Translations under genes and position numbers: made by a program
Notes under the pieces: model-generated
Told to the model about the DNA's origin: nothing
Databases searched by the model: none
The model's input: the letters and a program-made list of their open reading frames with translations, nothing else
Assembly (NCBI RefSeq): GCF_013761175.1
Contig: NZ_JACDUR010000007.1
Coordinates: 1-64,000 of the forward strand
Reading direction: 5' to 3'
From: Nonomuraea soli
Lineage (GTDB): Bacteria; Actinomycetota; Actinomycetes; Streptosporangiales; Streptosporangiaceae
DNA length: 64,000 nt
In this document: piece by piece, positions 42,814-51,468 of the stretch
Numbering within the stretch: position 1 is the first letter of the stretch
How the letters are laid out: the number at the start of each line of letters is the position of its first letter

Positions 42814-44250
42814 GGCCTTACGATCCAGCTTCAGCACGCTGGTCACCGGGATGTGATCCACGAAGCGCACCTCGCGCGGATACTTCACCCGGCCGACCCG
42901 GTCTCTGGCCCAGGAGATCAGCGCGTCGGCCGAGGCCGTCGCTCCGGGACGCAGTTGCACGAAAGCCACGACCTCCTCGCCGACCCGCTCGTCAGGACGC
43001 CCGACGACTCCCGAGATGACCACATCGGGATGTTCGTTCAGGGCGTCTTCGACGTCTCGGGGGAAGACGTTGAAGCCTCCGCGGATGATCAGGTCCTTCT
43101 TGCGGTCGACGACGTAGAGGTAGCCGTCGTCGTCGACGCAGCCGATGTCGCCGGTCCAGAGCTCCCCGTCGACCAGGGCGGTGGAGTCGTCGGCGGTCGC
43201 GCCCCAGTACCCCTGCATCAGCGACTCGCCGCGGATGCAGATCTCGCCCACGTCGCCGCACTCCACCTCCTCCCCGGCCGAGTCGCGGATGGTGATCTCG
43301 TAGCCGGACAGCGGCAGCCCGACGCTGCCGATCTTGCGGCGGCCCGGCGGGTTGAAGGTGGTCACCGCGGAGGTCTCGGTCATCCCGTAGCCCTCCAGGA
43401 TCTGCACGCCGGGCATGCGGCGCTCGAACTCCTCCAGCACCTCGCGGGTCAGCGGGGCCGCGCCGCAGGTCAGGAAGCGCAGGTGGGGCAGCTCGGGGAA
43501 CTCGTCCTGGGCGAGCAGCATCTGCAGCATGGCGGGCACGACGGCGCCGAACTCCACCCGCTGCTCGCGTGCCAGCTCCAGGAAGGCCTTCGGCTCGAAC
43601 CAGCGCATCAGCACCGCCTGCTGCGGCTCGGACGCCTGCATGGCGCCGATGGTCACGATCAGCCCGTACGCGTGCGAGAGCGGCACCGGCACGATCGCGC
43701 GGTTGACGCCTTCCTGGTGGGACATGTCGTACCCGGCCCGGGAGACGTTCCACAGGCCGCTGTGGCTGAGCATGACACCCTTGGCGCGGCCGGTGGTGCC
43801 GCCGGTGTACATCAGGGCGGCCAGGTCGGCCGGGTCGCGGGGGACCAGGCCGTGCTCGGCGGCCTCGGGGAGTTCGGTGAGGACAGGGACGTCGACGCCT
43901 GCCGCGTTGACGGTGTCGAGCAGCTCGGGCGAGGTGACGACCAGCCGCGCTCCGCTGTCGGTCAGGATGTGGCGCAGCTCGTCGGGTCCGACGAGGAAGA
44001 CCACCGGTGTCACGACCGCTCCGGCCAGCCAGACGGCCTGGTAGAGCACGGGGACCTCGGGGGAGGTCGCCATCATCACCACGACGCGGTCGCCCGGCCG
44101 TACTCCGGCGGAGACCAGCCCGCCGCAGACGCGGCGCGCCCGCGCGGCCAGGTCGAGGCTGCGGTGCCACCGGCCCTCGTAGAACAGCGAGTCGTAGTCG
44201 CCCAGGCGCTCCCATGACTGCTCGGCCAGGTGCCCCAGAGTCTGCGTCAT
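42796..44250 (-). CDS. AMP-dependent acyl-CoA ligase (fatty acid--CoA ligase family)
   Basis: 484 residues, ANL superfamily. A3 P-loop YTGGTTGRAKGV, A5 EGYGMTETSA, A7 ELWTGDIG, A8 DRKKDLIIRGGFNVFPRDVE, and the catalytic Lys near the end in VLKLDRKALR. It activates a carboxylic acid as acyl-AMP and transfers it to CoA. Chain length cannot be told. No other fatty acid genes adjoin. Confidence 0.9.
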   Translation of the reverse strand: MTQTLGHLAEQSWERLGDYDSLFYEGRWHRSLDLAARARRVCGGLVSAGVRPGDRVVVMMATSPEVPVLYQAVWLAGAVVTPVVFLVGPDELRHILTDSGARLVVTSPELLDTVNAAGVDVPVLTELPEAAEHGLVPRDPADLAALMYTGGTTGRAKGVMLSHSGLWNVSRAGYDMSHQEGVNRAIVPVPLSHAYGLIVTIGAMQASEPQQAVLMRWFEPKAFLELAREQRVEFGAVVPAMLQMLLAQDEFPELPHLRFLTCGAAPLTREVLEEFERRMPGVQILEGYGMTETSAVTTFNPPGRRKIGSVGLPLSGYEITIRDSAGEEVECGDVGEICIRGESLMQGYWGATADDSTALVDGELWTGDIGCVDDDGYLYVVDRKKDLIIRGGFNVFPRDVEDALNEHPDVVISGVVGRPDERVGEEVVAFVQLRPGATASADALISWARDRVGRVKYPREVRFVDHIPVTSVLKLDRKALRAQL

Positions 44251-44268
44251 GCGGTCAACGTAACTCCG

Positions 44269-46542
44269 TCAGGAGAGATCGGCGACCCCTGTGATCCGAT
44301 GGAGTGCGAAGCGGTGGACGGCCGCGCGGGTCTCGTCATAGGCGGTCAGGTAGCCGCCCTCCATGCGGGCGGGTTCGAGGATGCGCGAGGTGGCGTTGCC
44401 CTGCGAGTCGAGGTAGCCGATCCACACGCGCACACCCGCGCGGATGGCGTCCTGGAGCGCGGTGATGGTCGCGGTCGCGGGACCGCGCGGCACCTGGCCG
44501 GTGGGCGCCTCCGCGGGCATGCGCCGCGCGTCTCCCGCGCGCATGGCGCGGACGGCGGCCACGACGACGTCGGGATCGAGCACGGCCGTGTGGACGGCGC
44601 GCGGCGCGGGCTGCGCCTCGGTGCGCCGGGAGTCGAGCTGGGTGATGATCACGTCGCCGTCGATCGACTCGGCGACCGGGGCGTAGCCCATCGCCCGCAG
44701 CGAGTCGACCAGCACCGCTCGGGAGGTGCGCGAGGCGATGACGGTCGGGGCCAGCCTGCGCAGCCGCAGCGGTGCCGCCCGCCGGTCGGCGGTGATCTGG
44801 TCGAGCAGGGCGGAGTCGTCGCACCTGATGTAGGCGCTCGCCGTGCCGACCCGGATGCGGCCATGACGGCGGGCGACGTCGGTGATCAGGTAGGACAGCG
44901 GCTGCGGCACGGGCGTGGCCGAGTGGCGGGCCAGCATGGACAGCAGCTCGTCGGCGCCGTGACCGGCGTCGAGGGAGCGGCGCACGGAGCTCTCGCTGAA
45001 ACGGTAGACGGTCGCGCCGCCCTTGGACTCCACGTCGGCGGTCAGCGCCAGCCAGCGGTTCAGGTCGCTGGTGAGCGGTCCTGGGGCGACGGCGGTGAGG
45101 TCGGCCTGCAGCAGCACGTGATCGACGGGCTCGGGCAGCAGGGCGGCCAGGCTGGTGACGTCGCCGTCGAGCAGCTCGCGGCCGTGGGTGGAGAGCACGC
45201 CCATCCCGGTCACGCCGACCTGCTCGGCCTCGCGGAGGGTGAACTCGATCAGCTGGTCGCGCAGGAGTGCGCGGCGGCGGGGCTGCTCCCAGGCCAGGCG
45301 CTGCTGGACCGACTCCAGGCTGGGGGCCAGTCCGGGCGGCAGGATCTCGAGTGTGGCCCGCCGGATGCCGGGCGCGGACGAACGCCGCAGGTCGGGGTGG
45401 AGGACGTTGAGCGGGCGGTCCTTCTCGTCGCGCTCACCCATCAGGCCGGGGACGCGGTCCATGCGCAGCCAGGCCTCCGCGAGCCGTACCCAGCGCTCGT
45501 CGGTGGGCTTGACGCGCCACACGTCGTAGGCGGAGGTGGGCAGCCACTCGCCCTCGGCGCCGATCAGGCCGGCGGAGTGGGCGATCTCCACGACCAGCGC
45601 GGCCACCCACTCGGGCTGGTCGAGCAGTCCGGCGGTGCGCTTGAGGTCGCGCACGCCCAGCCCGCCGGTGCGCAGGACGCCTGGAGGCTCGACGGACCAG
45701 CGCTCGCACAGCTCCTCGACCGCGCGGACCAGCTCGAAGGCCTGGCCCGCGGCGGTGCGGTCGGCCAGCGGCTGCTGGCGCGGCGTGCCCTCCAGCTTGG
45801 GCGGGCTGGGCTGGGCGTCGTGGTGGACGCGGCCGTCGCGCAGGTAGAGCGCCACTTCGCGGGGGAGCGTGACGGTCTGCTCGCCGGTCGCCGCCAGCAG
45901 GCCTCTGGCCAGCAGTTCCTCGATGGGGGAACGGGCGGTGGCGGTGGTGACCTCGCGGCGGGCGTTGGGCACCCTGCCGGTGGGAGGGCCCCAGGTGAGC
46001 TGGTTCAGGGCGGTGCGGGCCTCGGAGGAGACCTCCTCGATCAGCTTGCCCGGCTGCGCGAGCGCCTCGGCCAGGCGTTCCTTGCCGGTGCCCGTCGTGC
46101 CGGGAGCGATCTCGTCGGCCATCTCGGCCAGCTGCTCCGGCGGGTGGTGGCGGAAGACGTCGGCCACGGGCGGCCCCAGCCCGGCGGGGTCCTCCAGGAC
46201 GCCGCGCACCCCTGGAGCCAGCCGCAGCGCCTTGTCGGTGCCGAAGACGAGCGCCAGGCCGCGCAGCCTTTCGAGGGTCTGCTTGGGGGTCCTGGGCAGG
46301 TTGAGCGCGCTCTTGAGCCGGTCGGCGGGGACGGGCTCGTCGAGGACGGCCAGCGCCTCCACCACCGACAGGGAGAAGCGGTCGAGGCGGTCGAGCACCC
46401 GCCCGATCGCCGACGGGCTGCCGGCCCGCGCGGCCAGACCTTCGAGATGGGCGGGCACCGGAGTGATGAGTTCCGGGCGCGCGGAGACCAGCGCTCGCAA
46501 CTGTTCGTCGGAGCGGCCCCGGAGCCAATCGGTGAAGGTCAT
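44269..46542 (-). CDS. Helicase-associated (XPB-partner) protein
   Basis: About 757 residues. The N-terminal domain (LRGRSDEQLRALVSARPELITP) and central region match the large actinobacterial helicase-C-terminal-domain protein encoded next to XPB in mycobacteria; the last 80 residues resemble a WYL-type ligand domain (AIRAGVRVWIGYLDSQGNAT). No Walker motifs, so it is not a helicase itself and probably regulates or binds XPB. The ATG at 46542 is at the domain boundary; an in-frame start at 46638 would overlap the divergent gene and is rejected. Confidence 0.82.
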   Translation of the reverse strand: MTFTDWLRGRSDEQLRALVSARPELITPVPAHLEGLAARAGSPSAIGRVLDRLDRFSLSVVEALAVLDEPVPADRLKSALNLPRTPKQTLERLRGLALVFGTDKALRLAPGVRGVLEDPAGLGPPVADVFRHHPPEQLAEMADEIAPGTTGTGKERLAEALAQPGKLIEEVSSEARTALNQLTWGPPTGRVPNARREVTTATARSPIEELLARGLLAATGEQTVTLPREVALYLRDGRVHHDAQPSPPKLEGTPRQQPLADRTAAGQAFELVRAVEELCERWSVEPPGVLRTGGLGVRDLKRTAGLLDQPEWVAALVVEIAHSAGLIGAEGEWLPTSAYDVWRVKPTDERWVRLAEAWLRMDRVPGLMGERDEKDRPLNVLHPDLRRSSAPGIRRATLEILPPGLAPSLESVQQRLAWEQPRRRALLRDQLIEFTLREAEQVGVTGMGVLSTHGRELLDGDVTSLAALLPEPVDHVLLQADLTAVAPGPLTSDLNRWLALTADVESKGGATVYRFSESSVRRSLDAGHGADELLSMLARHSATPVPQPLSYLITDVARRHGRIRVGTASAYIRCDDSALLDQITADRRAAPLRLRRLAPTVIASRTSRAVLVDSLRAMGYAPVAESIDGDVIITQLDSRRTEAQPAPRAVHTAVLDPDVVVAAVRAMRAGDARRMPAEAPTGQVPRGPATATITALQDAIRAGVRVWIGYLDSQGNATSRILEPARMEGGYLTAYDETRAAVHRFALHRITGVADLS

Positions 46543-46575
46543 CCTGAAAATGGTAAGTCGCTGTAGTTTTGGCTT

Positions 46576-47385
46576 GTGAACGAGAGAGCTGATCAGTTGG
46601 TTCTCGACTACGTGGCCCGGGCGGCGGACGCGGCGCACGGAGTGCTCCGTCCGGACCAGCGCATCGACTTCGTGAAAAGGTTACGCGCCAGCATCGAGCG
46701 CGAGCGCGGGGACGCACGGACCGCCAAGGACGTGGCCAAGGTCCTCGCCAGGTTCGGCGACCCCCGCGCGCTCGTCGAGCGCGAGGTCAGGCAGCTCAAC
46801 CCGATCGTCGAGCCCCCGCCCGAGGAGCCGCGCAAGACGGCGCAGTTTCCCGCCGTCGGCCCGCGCATCGTCGACGACGCGCCGCCCGGCGTCATCAGGG
46901 GGCGCCAGCTGGCGCAGCGGCATCTGTCGCGGCCACCGCGCCGCCGCTCGCCGTTCGCCGGGCTGCGGAGCGCTTTCATGTCGAGCGCCAACCCCTACAC
47001 CACCGAGGGGCGCGACGCCTGGACCATCCTGCAGGACCATCCGCGTGAGGTGACCGCGATGGTGCTGTTCCTGATCGCCGGGCTGATGGTGCCCTTCCAC
47101 GTGGGCGAGCTGGCGATCTTCGAGATCCCGGTGCTGGTGTGGGCCGTCGGGGCGGTGCTCACGCTGATCAGCGAGGGCTGGACGCTGCGCGAGCGGCTGT
47201 GGGGGCTGGCCTCCCCGATGATCGGCTACGCCCTGGGCGGCGCGCTGGTGGCGGCGGTACGGCTGGGCGGGTTCAGCGGGTTCGAGCGCTTCATGACGGA
47301 GTTCTGGGCGGTCAGCGGGATCATGTTCATGATCGGCGCCGGGCTCGGCGTGGCCAGGATGGCCTACCAGCTGCTCAACGGCTGA
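46576..47385 (+). CDS. HAAS-domain membrane protein
   Basis: 269 residues. N-terminal HAAS/DUF1700-like helical domain (about 5-70: DQLVLDYVARAADAAHGVL, FGDPRALVEREV), a proline-rich basic linker, then four predicted membrane helices (about 160-265). GTG start at 46576, divergent from the helicase-associated gene by 33 bases. HAAS proteins often pair with PadR regulators; none is present here. Function unknown. Confidence 0.8.
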   Translation: MNERADQLVLDYVARAADAAHGVLRPDQRIDFVKRLRASIERERGDARTAKDVAKVLARFGDPRALVEREVRQLNPIVEPPPEEPRKTAQFPAVGPRIVDDAPPGVIRGRQLAQRHLSRPPRRRSPFAGLRSAFMSSANPYTTEGRDAWTILQDHPREVTAMVLFLIAGLMVPFHVGELAIFEIPVLVWAVGAVLTLISEGWTLRERLWGLASPMIGYALGGALVAAVRLGGFSGFERFMTEFWAVSGIMFMIGAGLGVARMAYQLLNG

Positions 47386-47441
47386 GCGTTGAGGCTGCGC
47401 TACGGCTGAGCCTCGAGGCCGCTCAACGGCTGAACCTTGAG
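47371..47441. repeat. Three 24-bp tandem repeats at a convergent gene junction
   Basis: Units 47371-47394, 47395-47418 and 47419-47441 share the pattern CTGCTCAACGGCTGAGC-TTGAGG with a few differences. The first carries the HAAS gene stop codon; the second carries the MarR gene stop and the third its last codons. Duplication of this segment thus shaped the ends of both proteins. Confidence 0.8.
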
Positions 47442-47864
47442 TGCCAGCGTCTCCAGGGCGGAGACCAGCGGCGTGAGCTCGGGCAGGCCCTCGGCCTCGC
47501 GCAACGCCGCCTCGAGCGCCTCGTTGTGCGTGGGCACCGCCCTGTCGTGCAGTTCGCGTCCCGACTCGGTGGCCTCGGCGTAGATGCCGCGCCGGTCCTC
47601 CGCCGACAGCACCCGCTTGACCAGGCCCCGGTTCTCGAGCCGGGTGACCAGGCGGGTCGTGGCGCTCTGGCTGAGCACGAGCATCTCGGCCAGGTGCTGC
47701 ATGCGGGTGCTCGGCCCGCCGGGGACCGACAGGTGGTGCAGCAGGCAGAACTCGTTGACGCTCAGGTCGTGGTGGTCCTGGAGCGCTTTCTCGATCTTCG
47801 TCTCGATGCGTTGTTGCAGGGCCGCGAGGGTGCGCCAGCCCTGGGCCCTGGTCTCTAGTGACAT
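47400..47864 (-). CDS. MarR-family transcriptional regulator
   Basis: 154 residues with the winged helix-turn-helix of MarR (LAEMLVLSQSATTRLVTRLENRGLV, then the wing RVLSAEDRRGIYAEATESG) between dimerisation helices. Divergent from an MFS gene, with several inverted repeats in between, so it most likely represses itself and the transporter. Ligand unknown. Confidence 0.93.
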   Translation of the reverse strand: MSLETRAQGWRTLAALQQRIETKIEKALQDHHDLSVNEFCLLHHLSVPGGPSTRMQHLAEMLVLSQSATTRLVTRLENRGLVKRVLSAEDRRGIYAEATESGRELHDRAVPTHNEALEAALREAEGLPELTPLVSALETLALKVQPLSGLEAQP

Positions 47865-47882
47865 GGCTCACCCCTCCAAAAG

Positions 47883-47936
47883 TTGCACACGCATGTAGTT
47901 GCATGCTCATATATGAGGCGTGTGCAATTAATGCAC
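47883..47936. promoter_or_regulatory. MarR operator region
   Basis: Nested inverted repeats between the divergent MarR and MFS genes: TTGCACACGC / GCGTGTGCAA (47883-47892, 47918-47927), the palindrome CTCATATATGAG (47906-47917) in the middle, and GTGCA-N5-TGCAC (47922-47936). The AT-rich centre is a likely promoter core. Confidence 0.7.
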
Positions 47937-47972
47937 GCGCTGGCTATCAGTTTATATGAGGAGTGCTCCATC

Positions 47973-49142
47973 ATGCCTCTCGCGCTGCTCGCGCTGGCTC
48001 TGGGTGCCTTCGGGATCGGCACCACGGAGTTCGTCATCGCCGGGCTGCTGCCCGACCTGGCGGCGGATTTCCACACCTCGATCCCGGCCGCGGGACTGCT
48101 GGTCTCCGGCTACGCCTTCGGCGTCGTCGTGGGAGCCCCCTTGATGACCGCGCTGGGGGCACGGATGCCGAGGAAGACCCTGCTGATGGCGGTGATGGTG
48201 CTGTTCGCCGTGGCTCACGTGCTGTCCGCGCTGGCGCCCGGATACGGCGCGCTCATGGCGGGCAGGATCGTGGCCTCCTTCGCGCACGGCGCCTACGTGG
48301 GCGTCGCCGCCGTGGTCGCCGCCGACCTGGTCAGGCCGGAGCGGCGGGCCAGCGCCATCGCCCTGATGTTCACCGGGCTCAGCCTGGCCAACGTGGTCGG
48401 CGTGCCGTTCGGCACCTTCCTGGGCCAGCAGCTCGGCTGGCGCTCGACCTTCTGGGCGGTCGTGGTGATCGGCGTGGTCGCGCTGGCCGGGATCGCGCTG
48501 CTGGTGCCGCGCGGGCCCAGGCCCGACTCGGGGCTGCGCCAGGAACTGCGGATCTTCCGCAGCGGGCAGGTCTGGCTGGTGCTGGCCATGACCGCGCTGG
48601 GCTGGGCACCGGCCTTCGCGGTGATCACCTACGTCTCGCCCCTGCTCACCGAGGTCTCCGGGTTCTCCGCCGGATCGGTGCCCATCGTGATCACCCTGCT
48701 CGGCGTCGGCATGCTGATCGGCGGCCCCATCGGCGGGCGCATGGCCGACCGGGCACTCATGCCCAGCATCTACGTGCTGCTCGGCGGCATCGTCGCGGTG
48801 GCGCTGGTGCTCATCGCCACCTCGCACACCATGATCGGGGCGGCTGTGACGATCACCCTGTTCGGCGTGGTGGCCTCGGCGTCGATCCCGCCGCTGCAGA
48901 CCCGGGTGCTGGAGAAGGCCACCGGGGCGCAGGTCATGGGCTCGGCGGCCAACGTGGCCGCCTTCAACCTGGGCAACGCCATCGGGCCGTTCTTCGCAGG
49001 ACTGGCCATCGACGCGGGGCTCGGCTTCACCTCGCCGCTGTGGGTGGGGGCCATCCTGGGTACGGCGGGGCTGGGTGTCGCGGTGATCTCGGGCGTGGTG
49101 GAGCGCGGCAGGATCGGCGCCCCGCAGGCGGCCCTGCGCTAG
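47973..49142 (+). CDS. MFS efflux transporter (DHA1-like)
   Basis: 389 residues, twelve predicted helices. The opening LALALGAFGIGTTEFVIAGLLPD is characteristic of the DHA1/AraJ-YdhP group of drug or metabolite exporters; motif A-like loop ALGARMPRKTLL between helices 2 and 3. ATG at 47973 with GAGGAG; longer in-frame starts would run through the operator. Likely controlled by the divergent MarR. Its stop directly abuts the stop of the convergent tetR gene. Confidence 0.92.
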   Translation: MPLALLALALGAFGIGTTEFVIAGLLPDLAADFHTSIPAAGLLVSGYAFGVVVGAPLMTALGARMPRKTLLMAVMVLFAVAHVLSALAPGYGALMAGRIVASFAHGAYVGVAAVVAADLVRPERRASAIALMFTGLSLANVVGVPFGTFLGQQLGWRSTFWAVVVIGVVALAGIALLVPRGPRPDSGLRQELRIFRSGQVWLVLAMTALGWAPAFAVITYVSPLLTEVSGFSAGSVPIVITLLGVGMLIGGPIGGRMADRALMPSIYVLLGGIVAVALVLIATSHTMIGAAVTITLFGVVASASIPPLQTRVLEKATGAQVMGSAANVAAFNLGNAIGPFFAGLAIDAGLGFTSPLWVGAILGTAGLGVAVISGVVERGRIGAPQAALR

Positions 49143-49760
49143 CTAGCTGACCGGTGCGTGGGCCGGCAGCAGGCCCATCGCCAGGCGCACCCACCCGGCC
49201 ACGAACTGCTCCTTCTCGGCATGGCCCGGTGAGGTGCCCACGGTCTCCTGGAACAGGCGGTAGTGCACCACCGAGCCGCCCAGCACCACGGCCACGCCGG
49301 TCCAGTCGACGTCGGCCTGGGAGTATTCGGGCTGAGTCTTGAACCAGGAGACGATCGCGTCGAACATCGGCTGCAGCAGGCCCTCCTGGACCACCGCCAC
49401 CAGCTCGGGGAACTGGCTGAGGTCGCGGAAGAAGACGCGCGTCAGCTCGCTCTCCTCGCGCACCTTGGCCAGGCCGGAGCGGCACAGGTGGGCCAGGCGC
49501 CCCTCCAGGTCGGTCCGCGACTCCAGCTCGTCGAGCTCGGCCAGGCTCACGGCGACCTGGCTGCGGGTGCGCGCGGCGTGCTCGTGGATGGCCGCGGCCA
49601 GCACTTCGTACTTGGACTTGAAGTGCCGGTAGAGCCCTCCGGCGCCGGGAGACAGGCCGGAGGCCGCCTCGATCTCGGCCACCGAGGTCGCCGCGTAGCC
49701 GCGCTCGGCGAACAGCCGCAGCGCCTCGTCGATGATCCGCTCGCGCGTCGACCTCGTCAT
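49143..49760 (-). CDS. TetR-family transcriptional regulator
   Basis: 205 residues. N-terminal helix-turn-helix (RERIIDEALRLFAERGYAATSVAEIEAASG, GAGGLYRHFKSKYEVLAAAI) and a helical ligand domain. ATG at 49760 with GAGGAAA; it overlaps the stop of the upstream membrane gene (ATGA), so both are coupled. Ligand and targets unknown. Confidence 0.93.
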   Translation of the reverse strand: MTRSTRERIIDEALRLFAERGYAATSVAEIEAASGLSPGAGGLYRHFKSKYEVLAAAIHEHAARTRSQVAVSLAELDELESRTDLEGRLAHLCRSGLAKVREESELTRVFFRDLSQFPELVAVVQEGLLQPMFDAIVSWFKTQPEYSQADVDWTGVAVVLGGSVVHYRLFQETVGTSPGHAEKEQFVAGWVRLAMGLLPAHAPVS

Positions 49761-50122
49761 AGTTTCCTCAGGATACTCGCCAGCACCGAGCCGATGATCA
49801 GCCAGACCACCGCCGCGAGACCGTAGTTGACCAGCGCCTCCCACCGATCGTCCGCGAGCTGGAACAGGCCCGCCAGACCCAGTGACAGACCGCCCGCGGC
49901 CGACTCCACGACCTGGTACCAGACGTTGGCGGGATTCGCCTTGAACACCGTGAAAACCGCGTAGAGCACCACGATCAGGGCCGCCAGCCGGGTGGTGAGC
50001 CGGACGAGCCAGATCAGCGCCTCCGCCACCCGCCGCAGCGGCGTGGGGCCACTCGAAGGGCCGGGCTTGGCCGGACGATGCCGGACGGCCGGGCGGCGGT
50101 CGGCGTCTGGGGGGTTGGCCAT
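49757..50122 (-). CDS. Small membrane protein, unknown
   Basis: 121 residues: a proline/arginine-rich cytoplasmic head (about 1-30) and three predicted helices, ending in VVWLIIGSVLASILRKL. Coupled to the TetR gene by an ATGA overlap. It may be the TetR target or an accessory protein, but the sequence gives no direct hint. Confidence 0.7.
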   Translation of the reverse strand: MANPPDADRRPAVRHRPAKPGPSSGPTPLRRVAEALIWLVRLTTRLAALIVVLYAVFTVFKANPANVWYQVVESAAGGLSLGLAGLFQLADDRWEALVNYGLAAVVWLIIGSVLASILRKL

Positions 50123-50160
50123 GTGTCCATCCTTCCCCCACGGGTGGCATTCTTCACAGC

Positions 50161-50763
50161 GTGGGGAACGTGGGATTTGACCTGGATATGACGCTTGCCG
50201 ACACCCGATCGGGCATCGCCGCCTGCTACGACCAGCTGGGGCTGCGGCTGGGGGTGGTCTTCGACAGCGCGGCCATCGTGACCCGGCTGGGGCCTCCGCT
50301 GGAGCACGAACTGGCCAACTGGCTGCCGGAGACCGACATCGCCGCCGCGGCCCTGGCCTTCCGCGAGCTGTACCCGGCCTACGCCCTGCCGATGACCACC
50401 GCGATGCCCGGCGCGCACGAGGCGCTGGCCGCTGTACGGGCCCGCGGAGGCAAGGTCATCGTCGTGACGGGCAAGAACGTGCGTGACGCCACCAGCACGG
50501 TCGAGGCGCTCGGTTTCGAGGTGGACGAAGTGGTCGGATCGGTTTTCGGATCCGCGAAGGGTTCGGCTCTCGCGCGCTTCGGCGCGGCGGCCTATGTTGG
50601 AGACCACGTCGCCGACATCGAGGCGGCCAGGGCGGGCGGGGCCGTCAGCGTGGCGGTGGCGACCGGGCCCTACACCGTGGGCGAACTGCGGGAGCACGGA
50701 GCGGATGTGGCGTTGGACGATCTGAAGGAGTTCGCGTCCTGGTTCGACGGCTGGCAGCACTGA
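50161..50763 (+). CDS. HAD-superfamily hydrolase, phosphoglycolate-phosphatase-like
   Basis: 200 residues. Motif I GFDLDMTLADT with the nucleophile Asp, motif II VVTGKN, motif III around GSAKGSA, motif IV YVGDHVADIEAA. The position usually holding the acid Gly-Thr is M-T (LDMTLAD), a common variant. Substrate unknown. GTG start at 50161, 38 bases from the divergent membrane gene. Confidence 0.85.
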   Translation: MGNVGFDLDMTLADTRSGIAACYDQLGLRLGVVFDSAAIVTRLGPPLEHELANWLPETDIAAAALAFRELYPAYALPMTTAMPGAHEALAAVRARGGKVIVVTGKNVRDATSTVEALGFEVDEVVGSVFGSAKGSALARFGAAAYVGDHVADIEAARAGGAVSVAVATGPYTVGELREHGADVALDDLKEFASWFDGWQH

Positions 50764-50868
50764 ATTCGCCCCGGATTTACCCGGTCGCCCTCGGGGCGTG
50801 CGGGGAATAACCTACTTCCACTCACTTTTTCCGACAGTACTTTCCCGACAGTCTGAACGAGGTCCCCT

Positions 50869-51261
50869 GTGCCGAGTGGCAAGGTCAAGTGGTACGACGC
50901 CGACAAGGGATTCGGCTTCCTCACCCGCGACGACGGCGGTGAGGTCTTCGTGCATTCTTCCGCGCTGCCCGCCGGGGCGCCCGCGCTCAAGCCCGGCCAG
51001 AAGGTCGAGTTCGGCGTGGCCGAGTCCCGGCGTGGACAGCAGGCCCTCTCGGTCCGGATCCTGGAGCAGCCGCCGACCCTGGCCAAGCCCAAGGTGAAGG
51101 CCAAGCGGAAGAAGCCGGACGAGATGGTGGTCATCGTCGAGGATCTGATCAAGCTGCTCGACGGGATCTCGGAGATCTACCGGCGGGGCAAGCACCCCGA
51201 CGGCGCGCACTCCAAGAAAATCGCTCAGGTGCTGAGGGTGGTAGCGGACGACCTCGATTAG
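50869..51261 (+). CDS. Cold-shock-domain protein with C-terminal extension
   Basis: 130 residues. Residues 1-66 are a complete cold-shock domain (KGFGFLTR, VFVHSSAL). A basic Lys-rich linker (about 72-84) and a helical tail (VVIVEDLIKLLDGISEIYRRGK) follow, about twice the usual length. The tail is a typical actinobacterial extension, possibly for oligomerisation. GTG start with GAGGT upstream. Confidence 0.9.
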   Translation: MPSGKVKWYDADKGFGFLTRDDGGEVFVHSSALPAGAPALKPGQKVEFGVAESRRGQQALSVRILEQPPTLAKPKVKAKRKKPDEMVVIVEDLIKLLDGISEIYRRGKHPDGAHSKKIAQVLRVVADDLD

Positions 51262-51279
51262 TGTGCTAGCCTCTCCGGC

Positions 51280-51348
51280 ATGTCATTGATCAGCCGATTT
51301 TGGCGCTATGGAACGGCTCCGGGTGGGGCCGAGGTCCATATGCGCTGA
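51280..51348 (+). CDS. Aromatic leader peptide upstream of DAHP synthase
   Basis: 22-codon ORF, ATG to TGA. Codons 6-11 encode SRFWRYG after the first five residues, with TTT TGG CGC TAT placing Phe, Trp and Tyr codons within four positions. Downstream are a long hairpin and an intrinsic terminator, then the gene for the first enzyme of aromatic amino acid synthesis. No clear ribosome binding site, so it may be leaderless. The arrangement fits ribosome-mediated attenuation. Confidence 0.7.
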   Translation: MSLISRFWRYGTAPGGAEVHMR

Positions 51349-51397
51349 CCTGCTGATCACCCGGAGCCACAAGGCAGAGACATCTCGTCTCTGCCTT
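51315..51397 (+). terminator. Attenuator: long hairpin plus intrinsic terminator
   Basis: A perfect 11-bp stem GGCTCCGGGTG (51315-51325) / CACCCGGAGCC (51358-51368) encloses the end of the leader ORF. Two bases further a perfect 11-bp terminator stem follows (AAGGCAGAGAC 51371-51381, 5-base loop, complement to 51397) with TCGTCGTTT downstream. A ribosome stalled at the Phe-Trp-Tyr codons (51298-51309) would reach the first stem's 5' arm. How that changes the terminator is not evident from simple pairing. Confidence 0.65.
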
Positions 51398-51468
51398 TCG
51401 TCGTTTAGGCGGACCTGGCTCTGGGACTCCCGGCATGGGGCCGCCTCCGATTACTGGAGCAAGCACCC

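Noticed and set aside
49143..50150. Extended 335-residue version of the TetR gene
   Set aside because: The extra N-terminal part overlaps the in-use membrane protein gene in another frame and is Arg/Gly/Pro-rich; the HTH begins right after the ATG at 49760.
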